The notes under the pieces: model-generated | Databases searched by the model: none | Told to the model about the DNA's origin: nothing | Seen by the model: the letters and a program-made list of their open reading frames with translations, nothing else | Assembly (NCBI RefSeq): GCF_009467825.1 | Contig: NZ_WIOK01000007.1 | Location: 16,468-80,467, forward strand | Source: Cyclobacterium xiamenense | GTDB taxonomy: Bacteria; Bacteroidota; Bacteroidia; Cytophagales; Cyclobacteriaceae | Length of the DNA stretch: 64,000 nucleotides | Reading direction: 5' to 3' | Made by a program: the position numbers and the translations under genes | In this document: positions 1 through 7,947 of the stretch, one piece after another | Layout: every line of letters begins with the position of its first letter | Numbering within the stretch: the stretch's first letter is position 1

Positions 1-1
1 G

Positions 2-841
2 ACCTATCAGGGCATTATTCCGGTAGATTTTGCTGGAAGAGCGGTAAACTTAGAAGCATTCCGACAATTGGCCGATGCGTTCGGTCTTTGGATCATTCAG
101 GATTCTTGCCATTCACCGGGGGGCTATTTTATGGATAGCAAAGGTGAAAAGCAACATTGTGGGAACGGTAACTTTGCAGAATTGGCTATCTTTTCCTTTC
201 ATCCGGTAAAACACATTGCGGCAGGAGAAGGCGGGATGATTACCACCAATGATGCATCGCTCTACCAAAAACTCCTAACCCTCCGAACGCATGGCATCAC
301 ACGGAACGATTCCTTATTCCAAAATTCCATCGCCTTTGCTTCCGGAGGGAATCCATCGCATTTCCCGGAGAGCCAACAGGTCTATCCGGGCTGGTACATG
401 GAAATGCAAAACTTGGGATACAATTATCGATTGACGGATTTCCAAGCTGCTTTAGGGTTAAGCCAGTTAAACAGGGCGCATAATGGACTGATGAGAAGGA
501 GAGAAATAGCTAAAAGATATTTTGAGGCTTTTCAAGATCAATGGTTTATTAAAGGTCAATCAGGAGTGGCGGAAGGCCATGCGTACCATCTGTATGTACT
601 TGAAGTTGAAAACCGTTTAGGTCTTTACCAGTACTTGAGAGAAAATAAAATTTATGCCCAGATCCATTATATCCCTGTTCACCTGATGCCGTATTACAGA
701 CAATTTGGTTGGAAAGAAGGGGACATGCCTCATGCGGAGGTATACTATTCCCATTGCATCAGTTTGCCAATGTATCCTACCCTGAGCAGCGAGGAGCAGG
801 GCTTTATTATTGAGTCAGTGACTGATTTTTACCATGCGTAA
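2..841 (+). CDS. pseC: PseC-type aminotransferase, 5' end cut by window edge
   Basis: This is a DegT/DnrJ/EryC1/StrS-family PLP aminotransferase of the PseC type, which transfers an amino group to C4 of UDP-4-keto-6-deoxy-L-AltNAc in pseudaminic acid synthesis. The reading frame is open from base 2, so the N-terminal third, including the cofactor-loop start, is missing. Visible landmarks are VDFAGRAVNLEAF, the aspartate segment IIQDSCHSPGG, and FSFHPVKHIAAGEGG, whose lysine forms the Schiff base with PLP. The C-terminal QIHYIPVHLMPYYRQFG and the LPMYPTLS ending are also typical. An internal TTG at 68 is not the true start because homology continues upstream of it. It overlaps pseF by 8 nt, so the two are translationally coupled. 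Family assignment is firm; PseC rather than a close relative is supported by the following pseF, pseH-like and pseI genes. Confidence 0.9.
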   Translation, partial: TYQGIIPVDFAGRAVNLEAFRQLADAFGLWIIQDSCHSPGGYFMDSKGEKQHCGNGNFAELAIFSFHPVKHIAAGEGGMITTNDASLYQKLLTLRTHGITRNDSLFQNSIAFASGGNPSHFPESQQVYPGWYMEMQNLGYNYRLTDFQAALGLSQLNRAHNGLMRRREIAKRYFEAFQDQWFIKGQSGVAEGHAYHLYVLEVENRLGLYQYLRENKIYAQIHYIPVHLMPYYRQFGWKEGDMPHAEVYYSHCISLPMYPTLSSEEQGFIIESVTDFYHA

Positions 842-1529
842 TTTGTGCATCATCCCTGCCAGAGGAGGGAGTAAACGAATCCCTCGAAAGAACATTAAAA
901 AATTTCTAGGTAAGCCTATTATTGCCTATTCCATTGACGCCGCATTAAAGTCCCGATTGTTTGCAGAAGTTATGGTTTCTACCGATAGTGAGGAAATAGT
1001 TGGGGTGGCGAATAGTTTTGGAGCAACCGTTCCTTTTATGCGTAGTATTAAAAATGCGGATGATTACGCCACTACCCTAGACGTGGTGAAAGAGGTGCTG
1101 GTCGCATACCGAGATATGGGGAAGACATTCGATAACATTTGCATCCTGTACCCAACTGCACCTTTTGTAACGGCTGCAAGGCTGAAAGAAGGCTACAATC
1201 TTTTGGAAACAAATAATGCGTCCATCCCGGTTACAGCATTTTCCTTTCCGGTATGGAGGGCTTTTAGAATAGAAGCCAAGCGGCTCGCGTATCAGTGGCC
1301 TGAACATGAAAAAAGTCGCTCGCAAGATTTAGAAACATTATATCATGATTCTGGACAATGGTATTGGATTAAACGGGATTTTATCAAGGATACATTAGTG
1401 CCTGGAAAGACAGCCGCGGTATTCCTCGATCCCATGGAGGTACAAGATATTGATACGCTGGAAGATTGGGAGTTGGCTGAATTGAAGTTTCAAAAAATGG
1501 TTCAAAACAAGAAGCGTGAGCACCTATAA
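834..1529 (+). CDS. pseF: Pseudaminic acid cytidylyltransferase (PseF)
   Basis: This 231-residue protein is a CMP-sialic-acid-synthetase-type nucleotidyltransferase. It should activate pseudaminic acid with CTP to give CMP-Pse, the donor for glycosyltransfer. The N-terminus holds the nucleotide-binding loop IPARGGSKRIPRKNIK (about residues 7-22), followed by KPIIAYSIDAAL and the MVSTDSEEI strand. The C-terminal half has LYHDSGQWYW, close to the YHDxGQxYW stretch of PseF proteins, and the length fits PseF (about 230 residues) rather than longer NeuA enzymes. The ATG at 834 lies inside the end of pseC, so coupling is likely. NeuA or LegF specificity cannot be fully excluded from sequence alone, but the surrounding pse genes favour PseF. 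Confidence 0.9.
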   Translation: MRNLCIIPARGGSKRIPRKNIKKFLGKPIIAYSIDAALKSRLFAEVMVSTDSEEIVGVANSFGATVPFMRSIKNADDYATTLDVVKEVLVAYRDMGKTFDNICILYPTAPFVTAARLKEGYNLLETNNASIPVTAFSFPVWRAFRIEAKRLAYQWPEHEKSRSQDLETLYHDSGQWYWIKRDFIKDTLVPGKTAAVFLDPMEVQDIDTLEDWELAELKFQKMVQNKKREHL

Positions 1530-1667
1530 GTCCCTTAACAAATAAGTCGTTGATCTGGCGGTTAAAAACTAAGCCAAGAAAAAAGAGAGCACATTACCCT
1601 TCCAGTTCATCCTGCTTAACAGTTTTGTACGAAACGAATCACTAATGCCAATTCAGGGGATTCAAGA

Positions 1668-1859
1668 ATGCCTGTAAACACTCCCAGTGACTATGCCCAA
1701 GCGAGTCTACTAAAGTTGAAATTAGGTGATGTTTGTAATTTAGAACGTATTCTTTATTTAAAACAGCAGTATCCTTGGCTTTTTGAGCTCAATAAAGGTG
1801 TACTACAAAAAAATAGCTCCGAAAATATGGAGGAGCAAATTGATGTCATAAAAAAATAA
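1668..1859 (+). CDS. Small unrecognised ORF in the gap where pseG would be expected
   Basis: A 63-residue reading frame with the readable core LKLGDVCNLERILYLKQQYP; I do not recognise the family. It lies alone in a 366-380 nt gap between pseF and the pseH-like gene, in coding-like codon usage, and ends right at a small hairpin. In many pse clusters the nucleotide-sugar hydrolase PseG sits at about this place, so the ORF may be the tail of a deleted gene, but I could not match it to the PseG C-terminus. It could equally be a genuine small protein. Bases 1530-1667 hold nothing else I can identify. Confidence 0.3.
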   Translation: MPVNTPSDYAQASLLKLKLGDVCNLERILYLKQQYPWLFELNKGVLQKNSSENMEEQIDVIKK

Positions 1860-1874
1860 GCCTGGAAACAGGCT
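1859..1874. terminator. Small perfect hairpin with GAAA loop, possible weak terminator or processing site
   Basis: AGCCTG-GAAA-CAGGCT is a perfect six-base-pair stem with a stable GNRA tetraloop, directly at the stop codon of the 63-residue ORF. On the + strand no uridine run follows immediately (a T5 tract comes about 8 nt later). Read on the - strand a run of seven T follows after two bases. It may be a weak terminator, a transcript-stabilising hairpin, or chance. Confidence 0.35.
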
Positions 1875-1910
1875 ATACCAAAGTTTTTAACCTGCTTGAT
1901 TCACTATCTT

Positions 1911-2429
1911 ATGGTGCAATCTCACTCGTTTCAGAACCTGAGTGAGCAAGAGTTAGCCATGGTGCTCGAATGGAGAAACCATCCTTTAATTAGAAAGTGG
2001 ATGAATACCAGCGAACGAATTTCATGGGACTCCCATTTCCAATTTGTAGCCTCTTTGAAGCTAGACCAAAAACGGGCTTGTTATTTGGTTAAAGAAGATT
2101 CTCGATTTATTGGGGTAATTCAACTTAATAACATTGATACTAATACCGTTAATGACTTTGGTATGTACGTGAATCCCGAGTTACTGAAGCGAGGAGCTGG
2201 TATGCGATTGGGATTTTACGGTGTTCAATATTCATTCTCAAATTTGGGTTACCATAGCCTTTCTTTTATAGCCAAGCGAGAAAACAAGGATGCGCTAAAG
2301 TTGTGGCAAGTATTCGGTATTAAACAGGTCGGCGAATCAAATGGTGATAGTGTCCATGGTCGCTTACTTCGTAAGGATTTTTTGACTCGTCCACAGGAAT
2401 TTAAAGATTTTAGACGGTTTAATTCATAA
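1911..2429 (+). CDS. pseH: PseH-like GNAT N-acetyltransferase
   Basis: A GNAT-fold acetyltransferase of about 172 residues. PseH acetylates the C4 amino group made by PseC, using acetyl-CoA, before the hydrolase and synthase steps. The motif MVLEWRNHPLIRKWM near the N-terminus is typical of PseH and related RimJ-like enzymes, and FIGVIQLNNID plus the GAGMRLGFYGVQYSF segment form the acetyl-CoA-binding strand and helix. The start could be TTG 1896 or ATG 1911; ATG is chosen. It is followed after 6 nt by a second GNAT. The match to PseH is by context and the N-terminal motif. The acyl donor may differ, since a second GNAT and a formyltransferase follow. Confidence 0.7.
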   Translation: MVQSHSFQNLSEQELAMVLEWRNHPLIRKWMNTSERISWDSHFQFVASLKLDQKRACYLVKEDSRFIGVIQLNNIDTNTVNDFGMYVNPELLKRGAGMRLGFYGVQYSFSNLGYHSLSFIAKRENKDALKLWQVFGIKQVGESNGDSVHGRLLRKDFLTRPQEFKDFRRFNS

Positions 2430-2435
2430 GGCTGT

Positions 2436-2999
2436 ATGACTAGAAGGTATAAACTATTGAATCAACAAGTCTTTGAGTCAGGTAAATACCGACTCGTCCC
2501 CATACGTCATGAAGATCGCTATGCCATTATGCAATGGCGCAATGAGCAGATTTACCATTTGCGGCAAGCTGAACCGTTGACCAAAGAAAAGCAAAATTGG
2601 TATTTTGAGAATGTTGTGGATCAACTGTTCGACCAAGAACAACCCGATCAAATGCTGTTTAGTTTTTTAGAAGGAGAGGAGTGTATTGGTTACGGGGGAT
2701 TGGTGCACATAAATTGGGTCGATCGTAATGCTGAGGTTTCCTTTATCATGAATACGGACCTAGAGAAAGATGGGTTTAGTTCAAATTGGGGTATTTACTT
2801 AGAGCATTTGGAGAAAGTTGCTTTTGAAGCATTGAAATTCCACAAACTCTATGTTTATGCTTTTGACATTCGGCCTCACTTATATCAAGCACTGGAATCC
2901 AACTCCTATTTTTTAGATGCCCGTTTAAAAGAACATTGCTACTTTTTAGGGGAATACATCGATGTGGTGATTTACGCTAAATTAAATCCCGCAAGATGA
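2436..2999 (+). CDS. Second GNAT-family acyltransferase of the Pse cluster
   Basis: A 187-residue GNAT protein distinct from the PseH-like neighbour. It shows LVPIRHEDRYAIMQWRNEQI at the N-terminus, then the long strand CIGYGGLVHINWVDRNAEVS and a C-terminal YFLGEYIDVVIYAKL. Such proteins occur beside sialic-acid-like sugar genes in Bacteroidota and probably acylate an amino or hydroxyl group of the nonulosonic acid or its precursor; the substrate is inferred. Its stop codon overlaps the start of the next gene (ATGA), so it is translationally coupled to the formyltransferase. Having two GNATs in a row suggests two different acyl positions or donors. Confidence 0.65.
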   Translation: MTRRYKLLNQQVFESGKYRLVPIRHEDRYAIMQWRNEQIYHLRQAEPLTKEKQNWYFENVVDQLFDQEQPDQMLFSFLEGEECIGYGGLVHINWVDRNAEVSFIMNTDLEKDGFSSNWGIYLEHLEKVAFEALKFHKLYVYAFDIRPHLYQALESNSYFLDARLKEHCYFLGEYIDVVIYAKLNPAR

Positions 3000-3859
3000 A
3001 GATCGCATTATTGATTTCGGGCGGTTTAGGATTAAAGGTCTTTGATTTTTTAAAAACTAGGGTCACTATTTCTGCCATTCTCACAGACGGTAATTCAGAG
3101 GCAATCATATCACAAGCAGGTAAAGAAAACATATCCTGTTTTGTAGGAAAACCCAGGAAAGGTAAGGCTCAAAATTTCATTGCAGACAAAGAGATCGATC
3201 TATTGCTATCGATTAATTATTTATTCCTCATTGAAAAAGACCTGATAGCTTGGCCAAAGCGTGCAGCGGTTAATTTTCATGGATCTCTCTTACCTAAGTA
3301 CAGGGGCAGAACACCGCACATTTGGGCAATCATTAACAATGAGGATAAAACTGGAATCACCTGCCACTTTATTTCTGAAGGATGTGATGAAGGGGATATC
3401 ATTCTGCAAGAAGAGGTAAGCATTGCACCAAATGATACCGGTGCGATGCTGCTTGGTAAATTCTATGAACGTTATCCAAGTCTGGTGACAAAGGTGATTG
3501 AATTAATCCAAAAAGGTGAGGTTAAAGCTTCAAAGCAGGATGAAGAGTTGGCTACCTTTTTTGGCAAACGCAAACCGGAAGATGGAGCGATCAACTGGAA
3601 TTGGCAGAAGGAACGCATACGGAATTGGGTACGAGCACAAGCCCACCCTTATCCGGGAGCTTTCACGCATATGCTTGGAAAAAAGGTGATTATTGATGAA
3701 GTAGCGTTCGATAATTACGGATATCGAGATGAGTACCCCAATGGTTTGATATTGTCTATAAATCCCGTTAGGGTTAAGACGCCTAATGGTGTTGTTCGCT
3801 TAACAACTATTCGAGAAGGCAACGAGCACTTACGACTAGAAAGTATTTTGAAATCATGA
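2996..3859 (+). CDS. Sugar N-formyltransferase (Fmt-like)
   Basis: A 287-residue formyltransferase of the methionyl-tRNA-formyltransferase superfamily, which moves a formyl group from N10-formyl-tetrahydrofolate to an amino group. The catalytic Asn-x-His and Asp are visible as N93 and H95 in VNFHGSLLPKYRGRTPH and D131 in GCDEGDII. The C-terminal part (from about residue 200, WNWQKERIRNWVRAQAHPYPG) resembles the small second domain of sugar N-formyltransferases. Placement inside the pse genes argues for formylation of an amino group of pseudaminic acid or its precursor. Pse with N-formyl groups is known from other Gram-negative polysaccharides. It overlaps both neighbours by 4 nt. Confidence 0.82.
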   Translation: MKIALLISGGLGLKVFDFLKTRVTISAILTDGNSEAIISQAGKENISCFVGKPRKGKAQNFIADKEIDLLLSINYLFLIEKDLIAWPKRAAVNFHGSLLPKYRGRTPHIWAIINNEDKTGITCHFISEGCDEGDIILQEEVSIAPNDTGAMLLGKFYERYPSLVTKVIELIQKGEVKASKQDEELATFFGKRKPEDGAINWNWQKERIRNWVRAQAHPYPGAFTHMLGKKVIIDEVAFDNYGYRDEYPNGLILSINPVRVKTPNGVVRLTTIREGNEHLRLESILKS

Positions 3860-4893
3860 AGATAGGACATAAAAACGTGGAAGATGATGGTGTTTTCATC
3901 ATCGCAGAATTATCAGCCAATCACAACGGTAGCCTAGAAACGGCATTGGAAACCATTCGGGCTGCGAAGCGCAGCGGTGCAGATGCTATAAAACTGCAAA
4001 CCTATACTGCAGATACATTAACGATAGAATGTGATAAGGACGATTTTATCATTAAGGCGGGTAGTATATGGGATGGTAAAACATTTCACGAATTATATCG
4101 AAGCGCTTTCACCCCTTGGGAATGGCATCAAGCACTATTCGATTGCGCTAAGGAAGAAGGATTGACTTGCTTTTCATCTCCTTTTGATAAAACAGCAGTG
4201 GATTTTCTGGAAGGCTTAAACGCACCGGCGTATAAGATTGCTTCTTTTGAAATTACCGACATTCCTTTAATCGAATATGTGGCATCCAAAGGCAAACCCA
4301 TCATTTTGTCCACCGGTATAGCAGGTTTAGAGGATATTGAATTGGCCTTGGATTCATGTCGCAGAATGGGTAATGACCAAATTGGATTATTGAAATGCAC
4401 CTCCAGCTATCCTGCTCCCATAGAAGAAGCCAATATGGCCATGATTCCTGAGTTTAAGGAGCGTTTCGGGGTGGTCCCTGGTTTATCCGATCATACCCTT
4501 GGCAACACGGTTCCGATAGTAGCCACGACCTTAGGTGCCAAGATCATTGAAAAGCATTTTATACTAGATCGCTCTATTGGCGGACCCGACGCTTCTTTTT
4601 CCATGAATGAGGAGGAATTCACCGCCATGGTCAAAGCAGTGCGGGAAGCGGAACAAGCAGTTGGCAAAGTATCTTATGAACTCACCGAAAAACAAAAGAA
4701 AGGCAAAGATTTTTCGCGTTCATTGTATGTGGTAAAAGATATTAAAAAAGGGGAGTTAATTACGGAAGAGAATGTGCGGAGTATTCGTCCGGGATTTGGA
4801 ATGCATCCGAAGGAGCTAAAAACAGTTATAGGCAAGAGATTTCTAATTGACGTAGAAAAAGGATCAAGGTTAGAATTATCTGTGATTGTTTAG
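3856..4893 (+). CDS. pseI: Pseudaminic acid synthase (PseI)
   Basis: A 345-residue NeuB-family synthase that condenses phosphoenolpyruvate with a 2,4-diamino-2,4,6-trideoxy sugar to form a nonulosonic acid. The TIM-barrel part shows IIAELSANHNGSLE (residues 14-27), DAIKLQTYTADTL, LKCTSSYPAP and the metal and substrate segment EKHFILDRSIGGPDASFS with H234. Residues from about 285 form the SAF (antifreeze-like) domain, with GFGMHPKELKTVIG. The KIASFEITDIPLIEY and GGPDASFS stretches are characteristic of PseI rather than sialic or legionaminic synthases. It overlaps the formyltransferase by 4 nt. A decayed partial copy lies at 9281-9748. Confidence 0.93.
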   Translation: MKIGHKNVEDDGVFIIAELSANHNGSLETALETIRAAKRSGADAIKLQTYTADTLTIECDKDDFIIKAGSIWDGKTFHELYRSAFTPWEWHQALFDCAKEEGLTCFSSPFDKTAVDFLEGLNAPAYKIASFEITDIPLIEYVASKGKPIILSTGIAGLEDIELALDSCRRMGNDQIGLLKCTSSYPAPIEEANMAMIPEFKERFGVVPGLSDHTLGNTVPIVATTLGAKIIEKHFILDRSIGGPDASFSMNEEEFTAMVKAVREAEQAVGKVSYELTEKQKKGKDFSRSLYVVKDIKKGELITEENVRSIRPGFGMHPKELKTVIGKRFLIDVEKGSRLELSVIV

Positions 4894-4942
4894 ATTCTGT
4901 CGATTTAATAAATTAAAAATAGCGTAAAGAGCAACCATCATT

Positions 4943-5170
4943 ATGAAGGCAACCATTCTAGAAGTGTTTAACACAATTATTGAAAATAGGGGTAATAAAA
5001 AGCTAGAATCAATATCACCTGAAATGCATCTAAAATATGACATAGGATTTGACTCTCTTGATTTGGCTGAACTAACAGTGAGGATTGAAGCAGACTATGA
5101 CATTGACATTTTCGAAGATGGTATCGTAAACACAGTAGGAGAAATTCTTAAAAAATTAGAAAAGAAGTAA
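4943..5170 (+). CDS. Acyl carrier protein (cassette ACP)
   Basis: A 75-residue acyl carrier protein. The phosphopantetheine attachment serine is S38 in YDIGFDSLDLAEL, in the usual DSL motif, followed by acidic helix-2 residues (IEADYDIDIFED). It is not the housekeeping AcpP (sequence and context differ) and should carry an acyl group activated by the AMP-ligase encoded next, whose ATG overlaps this stop codon (TAATG). It starts the AT-rich cassette. A phosphopantetheinyl transferase that could charge it is encoded at 42278. The acyl group is unknown; a hydroxy or methylated short acid is plausible. Confidence 0.88.
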   Translation: MKATILEVFNTIIENRGNKKLESISPEMHLKYDIGFDSLDLAELTVRIEADYDIDIFEDGIVNTVGEILKKLEKK

Positions 5171-6402
5171 TGAATATCTTTCTTAAAGATATTGGTAACG
5201 ATAGACTTGTTACGTGGGACTATCTCATTGATGATATCAATAATTCATCAATTTACAATTCATATTGTAAGTCTCCTGATTATTATACCGTATTTAAGCA
5301 AATAATTTTAACCTTGCTAATAGACGAAGAAATAATTCTACTTGATTCAGACTTTACTGAATCTGAATTGATAAATCTTACTGGCTATTCCGATTTTGAA
5401 GAATTTATTAAGCCTGTTGACAAAAGCAAAATTCCAATTTTGAATAATCAAAAGGAACTACTTAAAAAGTTGAATAATTCTCCTAGAAATTGGAAAATAA
5501 CATTGTTTACATCAGGCACAACTGGTACTCCCAAAAAAGTTTGTCATGATTTTAAATCAATTACAAGATTCGTAAAAGCTACAGAGCGCAATAAAAAGAG
5601 TGTTTGGGGTTTTGCTTATAATCCCACTCATATGGCCGGTATTCAGGTTTTCTTTCAGGCATTGCTTAATGGTAATACTATTATTCGGCTTTTTGGTCTG
5701 AATACTAAAGACATCTATACCGAGATTACCAATAATGCAATAACGCATATTTCAGCCACTCCAACATTTTACAGACTTTTATTACCATATAATGGAACGG
5801 TTCCATCTGTGGAAAGAATAACATCTGGTGGTGAGAAATTTAATGAAAAAACTTTTAAACAACTGAATCAAGTTTTTCCTAATGCCAAAATAACTAATGT
5901 GTATGCATCAACAGAAGCAGGATCATTGTTTGCTTCAAAAAATGATATTTTTAGTCTACGACCTGAATACGAGAGTTTAGTTCATTTTGAGAATAATGAA
6001 CTCTTAATTCACAAAAGTTTAATGGGTAGAACAGAAACTAGCATTGGTGAGTGGTACAAAACAGGTGATGTAATTGAGATAGTTTCACATAAGCCATTGA
6101 AGTTTCGTTTTGTAAATCGCAAAAGTGAGATGATAAATATTGGTGGCTATAAGGTAAATCCGCTTGAAGTTGAAGAAGCAATATCAACTTTAAAAGGCAT
6201 TAATAATGTTCGTGTTTATTCAAAACCAAACTCCGTTCTTGGAAATATTGTTTGCTGTGAAGTTGTTGCAAATAGAGACCAAGTAACTGAAATCTCTATC
6301 CGAAAATTTCTACAATCCAAAATTCAGGAATTCAAAATTCCAAGATTAATTCAGTTTGTAGATTCACTTTCTACAACAAGGACAGGGAAACTAAAGAGAT
6401 GA
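5170..6402 (+). CDS. AMP-dependent acyl ligase (ANL family)
   Basis: A 410-residue adenylate-forming ligase that activates a carboxylic acid with ATP and probably loads it onto the ACP encoded just upstream. The AMP-binding P-loop LFTSGTTGTPKKV lies at about residues 112-124, the YASTEAG adenine motif follows around residue 245, and GEWYKTGDVIEI precedes the hinge. The C-terminal catalytic lysine region is TRTGKLKR at the very end. It is shorter than usual acyl-CoA synthetases (about 500), the N-terminal subdomain being reduced, as in other ligases of polysaccharide loci. Its start overlaps the ACP stop and it ends 4 nt before the SDR gene, so it belongs to one operon. Substrate unknown. Confidence 0.85.
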   Translation: MNIFLKDIGNDRLVTWDYLIDDINNSSIYNSYCKSPDYYTVFKQIILTLLIDEEIILLDSDFTESELINLTGYSDFEEFIKPVDKSKIPILNNQKELLKKLNNSPRNWKITLFTSGTTGTPKKVCHDFKSITRFVKATERNKKSVWGFAYNPTHMAGIQVFFQALLNGNTIIRLFGLNTKDIYTEITNNAITHISATPTFYRLLLPYNGTVPSVERITSGGEKFNEKTFKQLNQVFPNAKITNVYASTEAGSLFASKNDIFSLRPEYESLVHFENNELLIHKSLMGRTETSIGEWYKTGDVIEIVSHKPLKFRFVNRKSEMINIGGYKVNPLEVEEAISTLKGINNVRVYSKPNSVLGNIVCCEVVANRDQVTEISIRKFLQSKIQEFKIPRLIQFVDSLSTTRTGKLKR

Positions 6403-6406
6403 TGAC

Positions 6407-7129
6407 ATGAATATATTATTAACAGGTGCTTCAAAAGGCTTAGGTTTAAAAACAACTCAATTCTTATTAAAAAAAGGTTTGACAATCTATGCTATAAGCC
6501 GAAGTAAAACAGAAAATTTAAATGAACTATTGCTCCAATATCCTGACAATCTAAAATGGTTGCACTATGATTTAGCTGATGGTGTAAATGTAAGGCAGTC
6601 TATATTCAAAGATTGGATTGGTTTTGACACACCTATTCATGGTTTCGTCAACAATGCTGCACTGGCCTACGATGATTTAATTACCAATTTGAATCTGGTT
6701 TCACTCGAAAAAATGTATCATGTGAATGTATTTACACCCTTGACGTTAACAAAATTTGTGTTGAGACAAATGCTATTGCATAATATCAAGGGCAGTATCA
6801 TTCACATTTCTTCGATAAGCGTTCATACTGGTTATAAAGGTTTATCAATGTATGCTTCTACAAAAGGAGCGTTAGAAGCATTTTCAAAAAACACGGCCCG
6901 TGAATGGGGAGAAAAAGGTATTCGATCTAATTGTTTAGTAGCAGGTTTTATGGAAACTGAAATGAGTTCAACACTTTCTGACAATCAGAAGAACCGTATT
7001 TATCAAAGAACTTCAATGAAACAACCAGTTGATGTTGATTCTGTTGCTGAAACCATTGGATTTTTACTGTCTGATGAAGCGAAATCAATCACAGGGCAGA
7101 ATATTCATGTTGATAATGGGACGATTTAA
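6407..7129 (+). CDS. SDR oxidoreductase, FabG-like
   Basis: A 240-residue short-chain dehydrogenase/reductase. It shows the NAD(P)-binding TGASKGLG at residues 6-13, NNAAL, the catalytic serine in IIHISSISV, and the Tyr-x3-Lys pair in MYASTKGALEAF; the C-terminus has ITGQNIHVDNG. In this cassette it most likely reduces or oxidises the ACP-bound acyl group (3-ketoacyl to 3-hydroxyacyl by analogy with FabG), though a sugar substrate is possible. It is packed between the ligase and the AAC(3)-like gene with gaps of 4 nt each. It is AT-rich like its cassette neighbours and unlike the genes downstream. Confidence 0.85.
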   Translation: MNILLTGASKGLGLKTTQFLLKKGLTIYAISRSKTENLNELLLQYPDNLKWLHYDLADGVNVRQSIFKDWIGFDTPIHGFVNNAALAYDDLITNLNLVSLEKMYHVNVFTPLTLTKFVLRQMLLHNIKGSIIHISSISVHTGYKGLSMYASTKGALEAFSKNTAREWGEKGIRSNCLVAGFMETEMSSTLSDNQKNRIYQRTSMKQPVDVDSVAETIGFLLSDEAKSITGQNIHVDNGTI

Positions 7130-7133
7130 CAAA

Positions 7134-7946
7134 ATGTTAAAAGCAAATTTAAAAAGATACATTTCCGAGAATGGAAACGGTCACATATTAATCCATTCAG
7201 ATATTCTATTTGGGTTTGAAATTAAGTTTCGAAATCGCGAGATCTTTTTGGAAGAACACTATAAAGAGTTGGAAGCTGTCTGCCAACCACTAAAAATTAT
7301 TATGCCGTCGTTTAATTATAATTTTTGTAGAGGAATCCCATATAATTTGAAAGATTCGGAGAGTCAAGTAGGTGTACTTTCTGAATATTTTAGACAAAAT
7401 AAAGCAGATTGGCGTACATCCATACCTGTTTTTAATTTTTCAGGGATTGGAGAAAACCCACTCACAATTAAATATGGGAAAATTGACCCATTTGGTGAGG
7501 ATTCCTTGTTCGGCTTTTTGCATCAAAATAATGGGTTATTATTGCACTATGGTTCCGGTTTACAAACATCAACTTTAATCCATTATGTCGAGAGAATTTC
7601 CAATAGGCTAGTTTACAGATATGATAAAATTTTTAAAAGTCAGGTAACAGATATTATTAATGGCACCCATGAATGTGAGTTAATATATCATGTCAGACCT
7701 ATGGGATATGATTTAAATTACGACTGGAATAGGCTTGAAGAGGATTTATTGGAAAATGGTGTTATTGAAAGGTATAAAGAACATCGAACAAGAATTTTGA
7801 TTGGAAGAATTGATAAAATTGTCGCCTTCTGGCTTAAATGTCTTAATAATGATCCACTTTACTTTCTCGATAAAAATACTCGAAATTGGGTGGAAGCAAA
7901 ATTTAATGAATTGAGCAGGCCTTTTAAATTATCTGATTTTGAGTAG
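7134..7946 (+). CDS. AAC(3)-fold N-acyltransferase
   Basis: A 270-residue member of the aminoglycoside 3-N-acetyltransferase family. The fold landmarks are ILIHSDILFGF near the N-terminus, IMPSFNYNFCRG, the SEYFRQNKADWRTSIPVFNF segment, and LLHYGSGLQTSTLIHYVE with the family's conserved histidine. In polysaccharide loci these proteins are not resistance enzymes; they sit beside ACPs and probably transfer an acyl group to an amino sugar. In Campylobacter jejuni, AAC(3)-like genes (Cj1296/Cj1297) lie beside the DUF4910 gene Cj1295 in the pseudaminic-acid glycosylation locus, as here. The ATG at 7134 is preferred to an upstream frame-open ATG at 7029, which would overlap the SDR by 100 nt. Confidence 0.8.
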   Translation: MLKANLKRYISENGNGHILIHSDILFGFEIKFRNREIFLEEHYKELEAVCQPLKIIMPSFNYNFCRGIPYNLKDSESQVGVLSEYFRQNKADWRTSIPVFNFSGIGENPLTIKYGKIDPFGEDSLFGFLHQNNGLLLHYGSGLQTSTLIHYVERISNRLVYRYDKIFKSQVTDIINGTHECELIYHVRPMGYDLNYDWNRLEEDLLENGVIERYKEHRTRILIGRIDKIVAFWLKCLNNDPLYFLDKNTRNWVEAKFNELSRPFKLSDFE

Positions 7947-7947
7947 T

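Noticed and set aside
1668..1859. 63-residue ORF as the C-terminus of PseG
   Set aside because: Position is suggestive but no residue pattern of PseG could be matched, so it is left unrecognised.
7134..7946. Aminoglycoside resistance gene
   Set aside because: The AAC(3) fold is present, but the context (ACP, AMP-ligase, DUF4910, Pse genes) points to glycan acylation.
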